A stretch of 64,000 nucleotides of DNA from positions 99,501 to 163,500 of the forward strand of contig CAUYUJ010012603.1 of NCBI GenBank assembly GCA_963575745.1. The letters run 5' to 3'. Below, one piece after another: positions 9,566-18,690 of this stretch. Below the pieces are notes generated by a model. That model was not told the DNA's origin and searched no databases. It saw only the letters and a program-made list of their open reading frames with translations. Within the stretch, counting starts at the first letter, position 1. Each line of letters begins with the position of its first letter. The position numbers were made by a program, and so were the translations under genes. This DNA is from Prorocentrum cordatum (taxonomy: Eukaryota > Sar > Dinophyceae > Prorocentrales > Prorocentraceae).

Positions 9566-9644
9566 CGAGCGGAGGGCTCGCAAATCATGGCCCGAGGCAC
9601 GTGCGCGGCCCCAGTGGGCCAGGGAACGTTTTGGAAACAAGGAC

Positions 9645-9803
9645 TAATTCGGGCCTGTCCCTCTACAGGAGGAACATTTAAAAATAGCCAAAACATAGTA
9701 TGTGGATTTGTTGTTCAAGTATGTTTTGCCATTTGGGGGCATCTTTGGATTATTTTTCACTCTTCGCCAAGACTCCCCCCTGTAGGGGGGACAGGCCCGG
9801 CTC
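9645..9803. mobile_element. MITE family A, copy 3
   Basis: Left end AATTCGGGCCTGTCCCTCTA and right end TAGGGGGGACAGGCCCGGCT are inverted copies and match family A. AT-rich interior with GCCATTTGGGGGCATCTTTG closely resembling copy 1. Confidence 0.85.
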
Positions 9804-10384
9804 AAAAAGCAAGGAGAGGCGGCGGAGAGCCGGGGCGACCTCGTGGCCCTGGCCGTGACTCCCCCCGCCCCCCCAGTGGTCCGCAGCCCCCTCTTAATGC
9901 CGCACCCGAGCTCATCCCCGACTCCTCCGACTCGACTCGGCTCGACTTCGACCGATGCCGACCCCGATTCGACTCGACCTCGGAGGTCGATGCGGACTCT
10001 GGCTGCTCCACGCAGGCCCTGCCGGCCTGCCGGCTGCGGCCGCTTCGCTCCCTCCCGCCCTGGCCGCCGAGCTCCGCCGCTCCGGCTCACCTCGACCGCC
10101 GGTCCGGCTTCTCGGCTCGCTTCTTGGCGGCGCCCGCAGGGTGGGGAGGGGGCGCAGGGGCGGCCTCCTTCGAAGCCCCCCCCCCCCCCACGCCTCACGC
10201 CGCCTGTTCTGGGCGCCGGCAGGCCCACCCCATCGTGAACCCTCCCCGCGGGTCCTCCCCGCGCGCCCTGGCAGCGCGGCCTTCCAGCACACCGCCTCCC
10301 CCTTTCTGGCTCCTTTCCGGCCATGCAGCGCGCAGGGACGGAGCAGATCTGCTCGCACCCCCTCGCTCTTGACCCAGGCATCAG
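9804..10384. other. GC-rich sequence, no gene called
   Basis: Open in several frames on both strands because of GC bias. 9920-9990 has CGACTC/TCGAC short repeats. No domain recognised. Confidence 0.4.
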
Positions 10385-10560
10385 ACGTCTCGATTTTTTC
10401 GAGACACGGGCCCCCGACCTCCCGACTACTTCCCCTGGACCAGTTTTTCATCCCGAGTCGTTTTTTGACGGCCCCGAGGCCCAGCGAGGGCCCCGAGAGG
10501 CCAAAAACTGCCAAAAACCTCCGTCTCGATTTTTTCGAGACGCCCGATGTCTGGGGACGA
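10385..10560 (+). mobile_element. Dispersed repeat family B, copy 3
   Basis: Flanked at both ends by the palindrome GTCTCGATTTTTTCGAGAC (near 10386 and 10533). The core GAGTCGTTTTTTGACGGCCC and CCAGCGAGGG match the family on the strand opposite to copies 1 and 2. Confidence 0.75.
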
Positions 10561-10688
10561 CAAGGGAGGAGCGGAGGGCAGGGCAGCAGGAGCAGGGGGA
10601 GGCGGAGCCGAGGCGCACTCCCCGGCGGCGCCCTACCTGTGGGCCAGCGCCGCGGCCGGCCCGGCCCTGCGCCGCCCCCCCCCGCGCG

Positions 10689-10920
10689 GAGGAGGAGGAG
10701 GAGAATGAGGGGGAGGAAGAGGAGGAGGAGGAGGAGGAGGAGGAGGAGGAGGAGGAGGAGGAGGAGGAAGAGGAGGAGGAGGAGGAGGAGGAGGAGGAGG
10801 AGGAGGAGGAGGGGGAGGAGGAGGAGGAGGAGGAGGGGGAGGAGGAGGCGGATGAGGAGGAGGCGGAGGAGGAGGAGGAGGAGGAGGAGGAAGAGGAGGA
10901 GGAGGAGGAGGAGGAGGGAG
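10689..10920. repeat. (GGA)n tract
   Basis: About 230 bp of GGA/GAGGAG repeats with sparse variants. It encodes only homopolymer-like peptides. Confidence 0.95.
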
Positions 10921-10992
10921 AGACCCGCGCGGCGACCGTGGTTCGTGCCCAGCTGCGCCGACGGATGCGTGCCGCCGCTTGCTGGATTAGGA

Positions 10993-11370
10993 TTATGATG
11001 CTCCAACCTACTTTAGCCTTGATAGCCAACCTGATTTTTTCAGGACGGCGTCCCTGGAAGTTCAGACCTCTCCCCAGGACCGGCTTTCCATCCGGAGTCG
11101 TTTTTTGACTGTCCCGAGGTCCAGCGAGGGTTCCCCGAGGCCGAAAACGGGCAAACTTATCCCGTCCTGATCTTTGGACGACGCGATCATGTCTGGGGTT
11201 ATGATGCTCCAACCGACTTTAGCCTTGATCGCCAGAAAGAATTTCGAGCGCCCCAAACAGCGCCGAAACTCAAGGGTTTTCACGTGTCGGGCCCTGGGAG
11301 ACACTCGCCAGAGACTGTTTCGACACTCTTGTGACTCTTTTCCGGGTGCTCGAAATTAGTTCTGGGATGC
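10993..11370 (+). mobile_element. Dispersed repeat family D with family B inserted
   Basis: ATGATGCTCCAACCTACTTT then AGCCTTGATAGCC starts at about 10997 and breaks off near 11035, where a family B copy (11035-11180, core GAGTCGTTTTTTGACTGTCC) begins. A fuller family D copy follows at 11196-11370: ATGATGCTCCAACCGACTTT, GGGTTTTCACGTGTCGGGCC, GAAATTAGTTCTGGGATG. Opposite-strand D copies are at 60823-61010 and 63237-63403. Confidence 0.7.
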
Positions 11371-11405
11371 GGTCCTGAAGTAGGATGGGAACAACATAAG
11401 ACTAG

Positions 11406-11502
11406 GAGGCCACGTGCGAACCTGCCCCACCACCCCACGAGTTCTGAGGGGCGAGGTGGAGTCTTGAAGAGAAGCCCCACCTCTCCCCTCAGAAATGCGG
11501 GC
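11406..11502. mobile_element. Foldback family E, diverged copy
   Basis: GGCCACGTGCGAACCTGCCC and GAGTTCTGAGGGGCGAGG on the left, CCCCTCAGAAATGCGGG on the right. It resembles the strong foldback at 52962-53112 but with weaker arms. Confidence 0.5.
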
Positions 11503-12138
11503 CGGACGAGAGGGGGGATCTAGGGAAAAGGGGGGGGTTACGAAACCTGCGGCGCGCAGCTGATTTCGGCCCCGCCGCCGGGCCCCTCCCTCGATGCATG
11601 GGCCGCCTCCGGGCGCCGGGAGGCGCCGGGAAAATCAGCCACGTGAGCTGATGCTCAGAATTCCCCCCTTTTGCCATCCCCCCCCCCCCTGTCGCCCCGC
11701 CCGAGGGGGCGTGGGAGCTGCATGGTGGGGCAGGGCCTGCACGCGGCCTCCCTCTGTGGGCCGCGCTCGCCGGGCCCGGAGCGCGCTTCGCAGGCCAGAG
11801 GAGCGGACGCGCAGAGGATCAGGAGGGGAAAAAAAACACAGGGGCACAGTGGATCGTCGACTCCCCAGGACAGATGGGAAGCTATGGGAAGTGGGGGGGG
11901 GGGGAGGCAAACCCCCACAAATATTGGAAAATAGGGGGCATGGTTGTCTTTGTGTGTATGATACGTATTTGTGGGTCCCGGGGCCCCTTCCAAAGAGAGA
12001 GCGTGGCGCTCGTCGTGCGCGCCGCCCGCCGCGGGAGCGCGAGAGGGGGGCGGAGCCGAGGGCCGCTGCCGCTGCCCATCGGGGCGGGGGGGGGGCCTCC
12101 CACGCCCGCTCGGCCCCCATGCGGGGAGGGGAGGCGGA
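11503..12138. other. Unassigned GC-rich sequence
   Basis: No gene recognised. Several frames are open on both strands. Short mononucleotide runs of C and G are frequent. Confidence 0.4.
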
Positions 12139-12550
12139 GGTGGCCTGGAAATTGGCACCAGCACCAAGACAGGGGGTTGCCTCCACAGGGGGAAGGTGAT
12201 CCTAGATTTGCGGCGTTGGTGGTAGTAGCTCGGCCGCCTTGGAAGCCAGAAGATTACCACCATCGCCGAGATCGGGATCTTCTTCCCTCGGTGGAGGCAA
12301 ACCGCCGAAATTGGTGATGGTGCCAATCCCTAGGCCCGACGCAGGCCTAGAGGTTGACACCAGCACCAATGTCGGCGGTGTGCCTGCACCGAGGGAAGAA
12401 GAAGATCCCGATCTCGGTGCAGGTGGTGATATTCTGGCTTCCAGGGTGGCCGAACTATTACCACCAGCACCGAAATCTAGGATCATCTCTCCCCTGTGGA
12501 GGCACACCCCCCTGCGTTGGTGTTGGTGCCCATTTTCAGGCTTCCAAGGT
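12139..12550. repeat. Four-unit array of alternating orientation
   Basis: Units of about 100 bp alternate strands: 12139-12250 (+), 12251-12333 (-), 12345-12450 (+), 12451-12550 (-). Shared pieces include GACACCAGCACCAATGTCGG, GTGGAGGCA, GAAGATCCCGATCTCGG and TGGCTTCC. The central junction is CCTAGGCCCGACGCAGGCCTAG-like (12330-12352). A single strand could fold into a large multi-arm hairpin. Confidence 0.75.
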
Positions 12551-12581
12551 CATCGAGGATAGAAGGTCTGCACGAAAGACA

Positions 12582-12766
12582 TGGGTACGGAAAGAATGGG
12601 TAGCATGCCCAACACCAGTTCCTGTTCATTTTGAGCAGGACTCGCTGTCCGCGCCGCCGCGGTCTGTGTCCGTTGCAGACAGAAGGCCGCCTGCCCAGCA
12701 GCGGACGCTGTGTTGGTTTTGGAAAACATTTGCTTATGGGCATTGTACCCATGTTTTCCGTACCCA
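12582..12766. mobile_element. Foldback with 29-bp arms
   Basis: Left TGGGTACGGAAAGAATGGGT (12582-12610) and right arm 12738-12766 ending ATGTTTTCCGTACCCA pair at about 24 of 29 positions. The loop is about 127 bp. Confidence 0.7.
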
Positions 12767-12804
12767 TCTCGGGGGTCCGAAAAAGAGCCTTTCACTTTGA
12801 TATG

Positions 12805-12970
12805 GAAGTCGGGCATGCCCCTCATCTGGAGGAGTCGTCAAATAATAGTCAACAAAAATAGTCAGGAGACGATGTGTTGACTATGTTCCGTTATGTGGTG
12901 AAAATGTTTTGGGTGTTTTTGTTTATGTTCCGTCCAAAACCTGCCTGTAGGGGGACATGCCCGACCTAAG
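12805..12970. mobile_element. MITE family A, copy 4
   Basis: Left GGAAGTCGGGCATGCCCCTC and right GGGGGACATGCCCGACCTAA are inverted copies. The AT-rich interior has TATGTTCCGT twice. Matches copies 1-3 in length and layout. Confidence 0.85.
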
Positions 12971-13028
12971 CCGAATGACACGATGAAGACGGAGCCTCAC
13001 TGAGGTCCCCGTGTTTGCATTAGGGATC

Positions 13029-13092
13029 ATTATATATATACATATGGGTATTATATATATATATATGTATATGTATACGTGTATGTACGTAT
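13029..13092. repeat. TA-rich microsatellite
   Basis: TATATATAC / GTATATGTATACG dinucleotide-like repeats. Confidence 0.85.
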
Positions 13093-13467
13093 GGGCGGCT
13101 TGCTTCGATACATCTGCAGAGAAGATCCCTTTGTCCCTACTGTGTTTGGCCCTCCTGAGGTCCCCTCCCACAGCGTTGGGGGCCCTTCTCCTGCCAGTCG
13201 AGGCCCCCCCCCGAGCAGTGCGGTGACCGCACCGTGCTGTGAGTCGGTCGGCATTCGGATGGACCGCTCGGTGTTGGGGCACGGGCCGTGCTCCCCGAGG
13301 AGGTCTCTCGGGCGATCGGGCCCCCGGAACCCGGAAGGCGACGGGGCCCGCGGGGATGCTCCTTCGTGGGCTCCGATGCCGCTCCGCGGTCTGCCACGGC
13401 ACCGTTGTGGGCCCACCGGTTCTTGCCTCTTTGTTCCTTCCTTGCCGCTGCCCCTGCACGCCCCCTC
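13093..13467. other. Unassigned sequence
   Basis: No recognisable gene between the TA microsatellite and the TCC tract. Confidence 0.4.
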
Positions 13468-13652
13468 CTGTTCCTTCTCCTCCTCCTCCTTCTCCTCCTC
13501 CTCCTCCTCCTCCTCCACGTCCTCCTCCCTGCTGCTCCTCCTCCCCCTCCTCCCCCTCCTCCTCATCCTCCTCCCCCTCCTCCTCCTCCTCCTCCGCCTC
13601 CTCCTCCTCCTCCGCCTCGTCCTCCTCCTCCTCCTCCTCCTCCCTCGCCCTT
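13468..13652. repeat. (TCC)n tract
   Basis: TCC/TCCTCG repeats of about 185 bp, the complementary strand of the GGA type. Confidence 0.9.
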
Positions 13653-14094
13653 CTCACTCCGTGCGCGGCCATGTCGGCTCTGGCCAGCCTGCCGCCCTCC
13701 CTCACCCCGCCCCAGCCCACCCAACCCAACCCTACCCCCCCTCGGTGCACCTCCCGCCTATACGCCCCCAGCCCGGCACGCGCGGGCTCACTTGGGGGGT
13801 GATACGTGGACCATGTTGGTCCATTGTGCCGGAAACTGGAGCATGTACATTACCAGTGGCCTGCTGCTTTTCACCCCCAGGACTTCTTCAGGGCCGGGGA
13901 CGACGTCGGGGTGGTGTGGTGTGTATATATGTATACATCCTGCATGGAACCGCCCCCCCCGGATGGCCCCCACCCCCACCCCACCCATACCTGTTTCGAC
14001 GGTCCTCCCTGGCCCCGGGGCACCTTTCGACCCGACTTCACAGCTTTCCCAACCAGCCGCCCGCGCACCGAATGATCGGCTGAAACGCTTTTCA
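13653..14094. other. Unassigned sequence
   Basis: Pyrimidine-rich at the start. No gene, RNA or strong repeat recognised. Confidence 0.4.
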
Positions 14095-14760
14095 TGGCTT
14101 CCCGATGGCCCAAGACGCCCGAGGACGGCTCCCAAACGGCCCCAAACGGGTCCACAAGACTCCCAAGATCGCCGCGACATTCAAACATTCATGTTTTTGT
14201 TCCTAAGGTTTTTGTCAAATCTTGACGTCCTCATCATTCCAGACATTCTGCATCCCACGACGGCCCAAGAGGCTTCCGAGATCCCCCCAAGACGGCCCAA
14301 GAGGCTTCCAAGACAGCCCCGAAACGGCCCAACAGAGCCCCCAGACGCCCAAGTTGGCTCCAAGACGGCATGCAGCGCGCCCCACAGACGCCCAGGGGCG
14401 CGCCCAAGATAGTTTTACGGGGCACCCGATGGCCCAAGAGAGTCCCAAGACGGCCCAAGAGGACTCCGAGACGGCCCAAGAGAGTCCCAAGACGGCCAAG
14501 AGGGGCCCCAGAGGGTTCCACAGGGGCCCCAAGGGAGCTCCAAGAGGGCCATAGGAGGCCCGAAGGGGGCCCCCAGAGAGCTCCAAGATGGCCCCAGCCC
14601 ACCAGGACGGCCCAAGAGGGCCCACAGCCAGCCCAAAAGAGCCCAAAAAGGACCCCCAAGAGAGCCCAAGAGGCCCCGGAGTTTCCAACATGCTTTCAAA
14701 AGACTCCCAGGAAGCTTCCCAAGGCTCCAAGAGACCTCCGATTCATGAGTCACCTTAGGG
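14095..14760 (+). repeat. Family P repeat with AT-rich core, copy 2
   Basis: Long degenerate string of GGCCCAAGAGG / GGCCCCAAGAGGC variants around the core at 14178-14262 (CATGTTTTTGTTCC, TTTGTCAAATCTTGACG). The core aligns with the reverse complement of 7727-7790 and with 28949-29035. Confidence 0.7.
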
Positions 14761-15164
14761 CTTCAAGAGGCCCCACAAACCAACGCCGCCAGGCCCCGAG
14801 AAGCACTTCACACGCCCCGGACTCACGATCCAGTTCAGGGATGTGCTGGCATGGGCGAGGCGGCGGGATGCGAACCTTGGCTCTGGGGCCGTCCGTGCAA
14901 TTCCCTGTGGGGTACGATCCGTGTGAGGAGACAGTCGACGTACGCGGGGGGGACGTGACGTTACGCGAATCCTCTGACTATAGCCGCACGTGAACTACAT
15001 CCCTCTGAGACGCGACCCGTGTGATGGGTGTGCCGAGACAGGCGGAACGACGCCGTGCAAATTTTGACACTGGACCAGCAAGTAGAGCTCCCGGGGGGAC
15101 GCAGTGAGAACCCTCGGGGCCGTAGGATCATCGCTTGCATTTGTTTTCAGCCTTCCCACAACCT
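14761..15164. other. Unassigned sequence
   Basis: No gene recognised. It ends at the TCC tract preceding the retrotransposon. Confidence 0.4.
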
Positions 15165-15312
15165 TCTTCTCCTCCTCCCCTCCTCGCCCTCCTCCTCCTC
15201 CTCCTCCTCCTCTTCATTATTTTTCTCCCCCTCCTCCTCCTCCTTCCTCCTCCTTCACCTCCTCCCCTTCCTCCTCCGCCTCCTCCTCTTGCTTCACCTC
15301 CTTCTTCGCTTC
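15165..15312. repeat. (TCC)n tract
   Basis: TCC and CTT-rich repeats immediately 5' of the retrotransposon leader. Confidence 0.9.
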
Positions 15313-15952
15313 GCTCGCGCGATTTGCAGCACTTTTGCCATGGTGCTCTCGCCCATCCGTGGCCGCATCCTGATCCAAGATTGGCGCAGCCACCCCAGCA
15401 CTGCCCACACTCTCCAATACGAGCGGTACTGTCGCCTCAGAGCCGGCCGCAGCCCTCACTGCAGATGGTGCTGCCCGTCGCGCACCAGCCCCATTCTTGG
15501 ATGGGAATTGCCTCTCTCGCCCGAGCGTTGGCCACACCCCTGTCTTGGAGTTATGCTGCCTTCTGCGCGCTGGCCACATCCTTCATGGAACGCGGCACTC
15601 ATTTCGCAGCGGCAGCTACGCCCCTCATTAACTATTGTGATGCCGCTCCACTCTCACGGCTCCCACAGCGCTCCTCGGAGAACGGTGCTCCGCCCATGCG
15701 CCAGCCTCATCCATTTCCAAGATTTGTGCTACCGCCCCAGCGCTGGCCGCATCCGTGTGTGAGACTGGTAATCTCGCTTGAGTTTGGGCTACATTCGTCT
15801 TTTGCGAGCGCCACCTCTCGCGCGAGGAGCCGTTTTGCGCTCAAGCCATTGAGCGTTGCAGGTACAGGATTCAAAACGGCACTTCGTGCCTGCGAGTCAT
15901 TCAGCTTCGGTAGAGGGCCGTTCCCTCACGCTTTCATAACCATTTCGCCGCC

Positions 15953-17209
15953 ATGGGGAAGGGCGGCCAAGGCAAGCGTGGTCCTGGAGGTCACGGAGGC
16001 AAGGGCGGCAAGGGTGGCAAGGGCTTCCCTTCGGCGGCTGCCCTTGAGCGGGAGCTCGCGCTGTGCGATGGTGGCAGTTCTCCTCCTCCACCTTGGGCTG
16101 CGCGCGTCCCTGGGTTTCAACAAGCTGCTCCTCCTGCCCTCTGGACATGCTCGGCATGCGGCTGCAGGAAGAACGAGATGCGCTGGTCGCGCTGCAAGCA
16201 TTGCGGCTCTCAGTGGACCCCGTTCCAGCCCTACACGCCCACCTCCTTCGGCACGCCTGGTGGAGTCTGGTCAGCTGGCCTCAGTGGCAGCCTGCCGTTC
16301 TCCCCTTTTGCTGGTGGACAAGGGCCTCCAGGCACCTTCGCGCCCGGCGACGGTGGTGGAGGCAAAGGTGGCAAGTCGGCAGGTGGACCAGTCAAGCCTG
16401 AGTCCCTTCTCTCTCGGGAAGAGCACGCGTCTTTGGCGGAGCTGCTGGCCAAGTCTGGCGACGCGCATCGCGAGCTGGCCAAGCCTCCGCCAGCGGTCAA
16501 GGAGCCTACCTTGCAGCACCAGGTCTCCATGGCCCACAGCAAGTTGCGCGGCCTCGAGCGCAAGTTGCAGGGCGCTGTTCAGAGATACGAGGAGTGGTCG
16601 TCTCAGATGGTGGAGCAGCGTGCATTGGTCACCAAGTTCACGGAGGAGTGTGAGCAGGCCGACGCTGAACATCGTCGACTGGTGGCCGCCCTTCATGCTC
16701 AAACGTCAGCTCCTGCCCTGCAGAAGGATCCAGTTGACAAAGCTGTGCCATGTTCGTTGTCTTCGATCATGGACGGGTCCTTCACCGATAAGCTGGTCAT
16801 CGACCCCTCGGAGCTGCTCGGTGGCGTCGAGGATTTCGAGCTTTCTGAGTCCGACAAGGAGGAGCTCGAGAAGAGGGGCAACCAGCTGCGCGAGGGCATC
16901 CAACAGTTGGCCCAGCGTCTTTTCGCTCAGGCCTCTGAGGCAGCCAAGCAGATCCAGGAGGCGCACAAAGAGCATCTTGGACGCCTGGCCAAGAAGAGGA
17001 AGACCGACGAGGGTGCAGCTCCTGGCGCTGACGGTGGTGGTGGTGCTGAGCCAGCCGCAGCCGCTCCAGCCGCTGGTTCTGTGGCAGCAGCAGCTCAGCC
17101 TACGGAGGTGGATGCAGAAGCTGCCGCCTCTGCTGCACTACGCCAGCGTGCCGCCAAGATCATTCAGCACGGGCTGCCTGAACAAGACTCTCCCCCTGCT
17201 GCCGCGTGA
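15953..17209 (+). CDS. Non-LTR retrotransposon ORF1 protein (zinc ribbon, coiled coil)
   Basis: 418 residues. The ATG at 15953 has a strong context (GCCGCCATGG). Residues 1-25 are Gly/Lys-rich, suitable for nucleic-acid binding. A zinc-binding motif follows: W64, C66-x2-C69-x11-C81-x2-C84, resembling RanBP2-type fingers. Residues about 145-250 are charged heptad-like helix (coiled coil), a second helical stretch is at about 295-350, and the C-terminus is Ala-rich. In two-ORF LINEs ORF1 binds the element RNA and helps form the ribonucleoprotein; that role here is inferred from position and motifs. It stops 70 bp before the likely ORF2 ATG at 17280, in a different frame. Frame intact, composition even. 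Confidence 0.8.
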   Translation: MGKGGQGKRGPGGHGGKGGKGGKGFPSAAALERELALCDGGSSPPPPWAARVPGFQQAAPPALWTCSACGCRKNEMRWSRCKHCGSQWTPFQPYTPTSFGTPGGVWSAGLSGSLPFSPFAGGQGPPGTFAPGDGGGGKGGKSAGGPVKPESLLSREEHASLAELLAKSGDAHRELAKPPPAVKEPTLQHQVSMAHSKLRGLERKLQGAVQRYEEWSSQMVEQRALVTKFTEECEQADAEHRRLVAALHAQTSAPALQKDPVDKAVPCSLSSIMDGSFTDKLVIDPSELLGGVEDFELSESDKEELEKRGNQLREGIQQLAQRLFAQASEAAKQIQEAHKEHLGRLAKKRKTDEGAAPGADGGGGAEPAAAAPAAGSVAAAAQPTEVDAEAAASAALRQRAAKIIQHGLPEQDSPPAAA

Positions 17210-17279
17210 GCTTCAGCAGGGGGGCCTTCATCGTGAACACGTTCATCCCAGCGGCACGCTCACTTGCCCAGCCTGGCAC

Positions 17280-18690
17280 ATGTTCTCTCCGTTCCCCTCG
17301 GCAGGGGACTTTAATGCTCTGGGCCTAGGCCTTGCACCTTGGGGCGGAGACGAGAGTTGCCCAGGCTGGCAAGCAGAGCCCGCTCCCGCTGCAGCTGCAG
17401 TCGATGCTCGCCCTCGTGGGTACCTTCAGCCTGCTGCTGACGGAGTAGGGCCAACTTTTTCTTCTGGAGCCTTGGACCTCGAGGCTTCAGTTTCTCCGGG
17501 GCTTTATTCTGGATCCCTGGATTTTTTTCTGGGGCTGTCTGGACAGGCCGTCTTGCCTTGGGAGCCTCCAGGGAACGTACGATAAAACTGGAGGCCCCCT
17601 CGAGCAGTACCCACCTTTTGCTCGAAACAGCTTGGAATCTTTGGCTAGGACGCTCCCCCATCCTCTGGGGGAACCCGACTTTGGGGCTGGTGATCTCGGC
17701 GTCACCCGGGCCCCATCTTGCTCGGCCTCAGTGTGCAGTCTCAGCTCTTTTGCCTTTCGGCGTTCCCGCTGGACCCCTCCCCATGTGAAGCGACCGTCTG
17801 CCTTTAAGAGATCGCACTCGTCGCTCAGTGGGGCCGTCAAGCACACCCTTTGGAGGGCCAAGCGAGTTCTCACCTCTGGCATCGCCTACTTTGCACGTGC
17901 TGTTCACAGTGCTGCCTCTTGTGAGGCGCATTTTTTCGGGTTTGCCAACCCGTGTGATGAATATCCAGTGCTCGTTGACTTGCAGCCGCGCAGTCCTGTC
18001 GAGTTTTTCAGCGGCCCCTCGGACCCTTCGGTGAGTTTCGTCGCCTCGGGTTCCCCTGAGGCCTCTGGAGGCCACTGCTCGGCCCCTCTGGACAGTCTCG
18101 AGATTTGCATCCACACGGTGAATTGCAACCGATGGTCGACCATGAAGGAGCTCATGGCCAAGACTCCTGCTCACATTATCTTGTGTCAGGAGCACAGGAT
18201 GCGAGACGAGGAAGATCTCTCACAAGCCTCGGCGTGGTGTGCTCGCCAAGGGTGGAAAGGCATCTTTACCGCGGCCCACGGTACCGCTTCTGGTTCCACG
18301 TCTGCTGGCACTTGCATCCTTGTCAGAGACTTTCTTGGCCTTCATGAGCCCCCTGGAGGGGCGGTGGTTGCTGACGGCAGGGCGACTGCTGGCATAGTGC
18401 ACCTCCCGCGAGGTGACCGTTTCGCTCTCTGCTCGGTCTATCTCCATCACTCTGAAGGGTTGTCTGAGCGCAATGTCGATCTTTTAGCCACCATTGGCGA
18501 ACGCATGTCGTCCCTTTCTCTTCCGTTTTGCATTGGAGGGGACTACAACATGGATCCAGGTACTTTAGCCAGCTCCAAGTTCGCCGAGAAGTTGGTGGGG
18601 CTGCCTGTGGTGGCCGAGGGGCACACTCATTTCGGCGAGGGCCCTCCTTCGTCCCTGGACCACTTCGTTTTTTTCGGGGGGTCTGGGTAA
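17280..18690 (+). CDS. ORF2 N-terminal part: APE-type endonuclease (frameshifted)
   Basis: From ATG 17280 the frame is open to 17585, then the next frame (open from 17449) continues to the stop at 18688-18690; a shift between 17449 and 17585 (T7 run at 17522-17528) joins them. The endonuclease covers about 18110-18740: catalytic Asn in VNCNRW (18121), Glu in LCQEH (18190), GGDYNMD (Asp 18541, Asn 18547) and LDHF (18658-18666). The last catalytic His, in LSPHRPV (18737), lies in the following frame, so a second shift separates it. This enzyme nicks the target DNA to prime reverse transcription. All catalytic residues are present, so the frameshifts look recent or are assembly errors. Confidence 0.75.
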
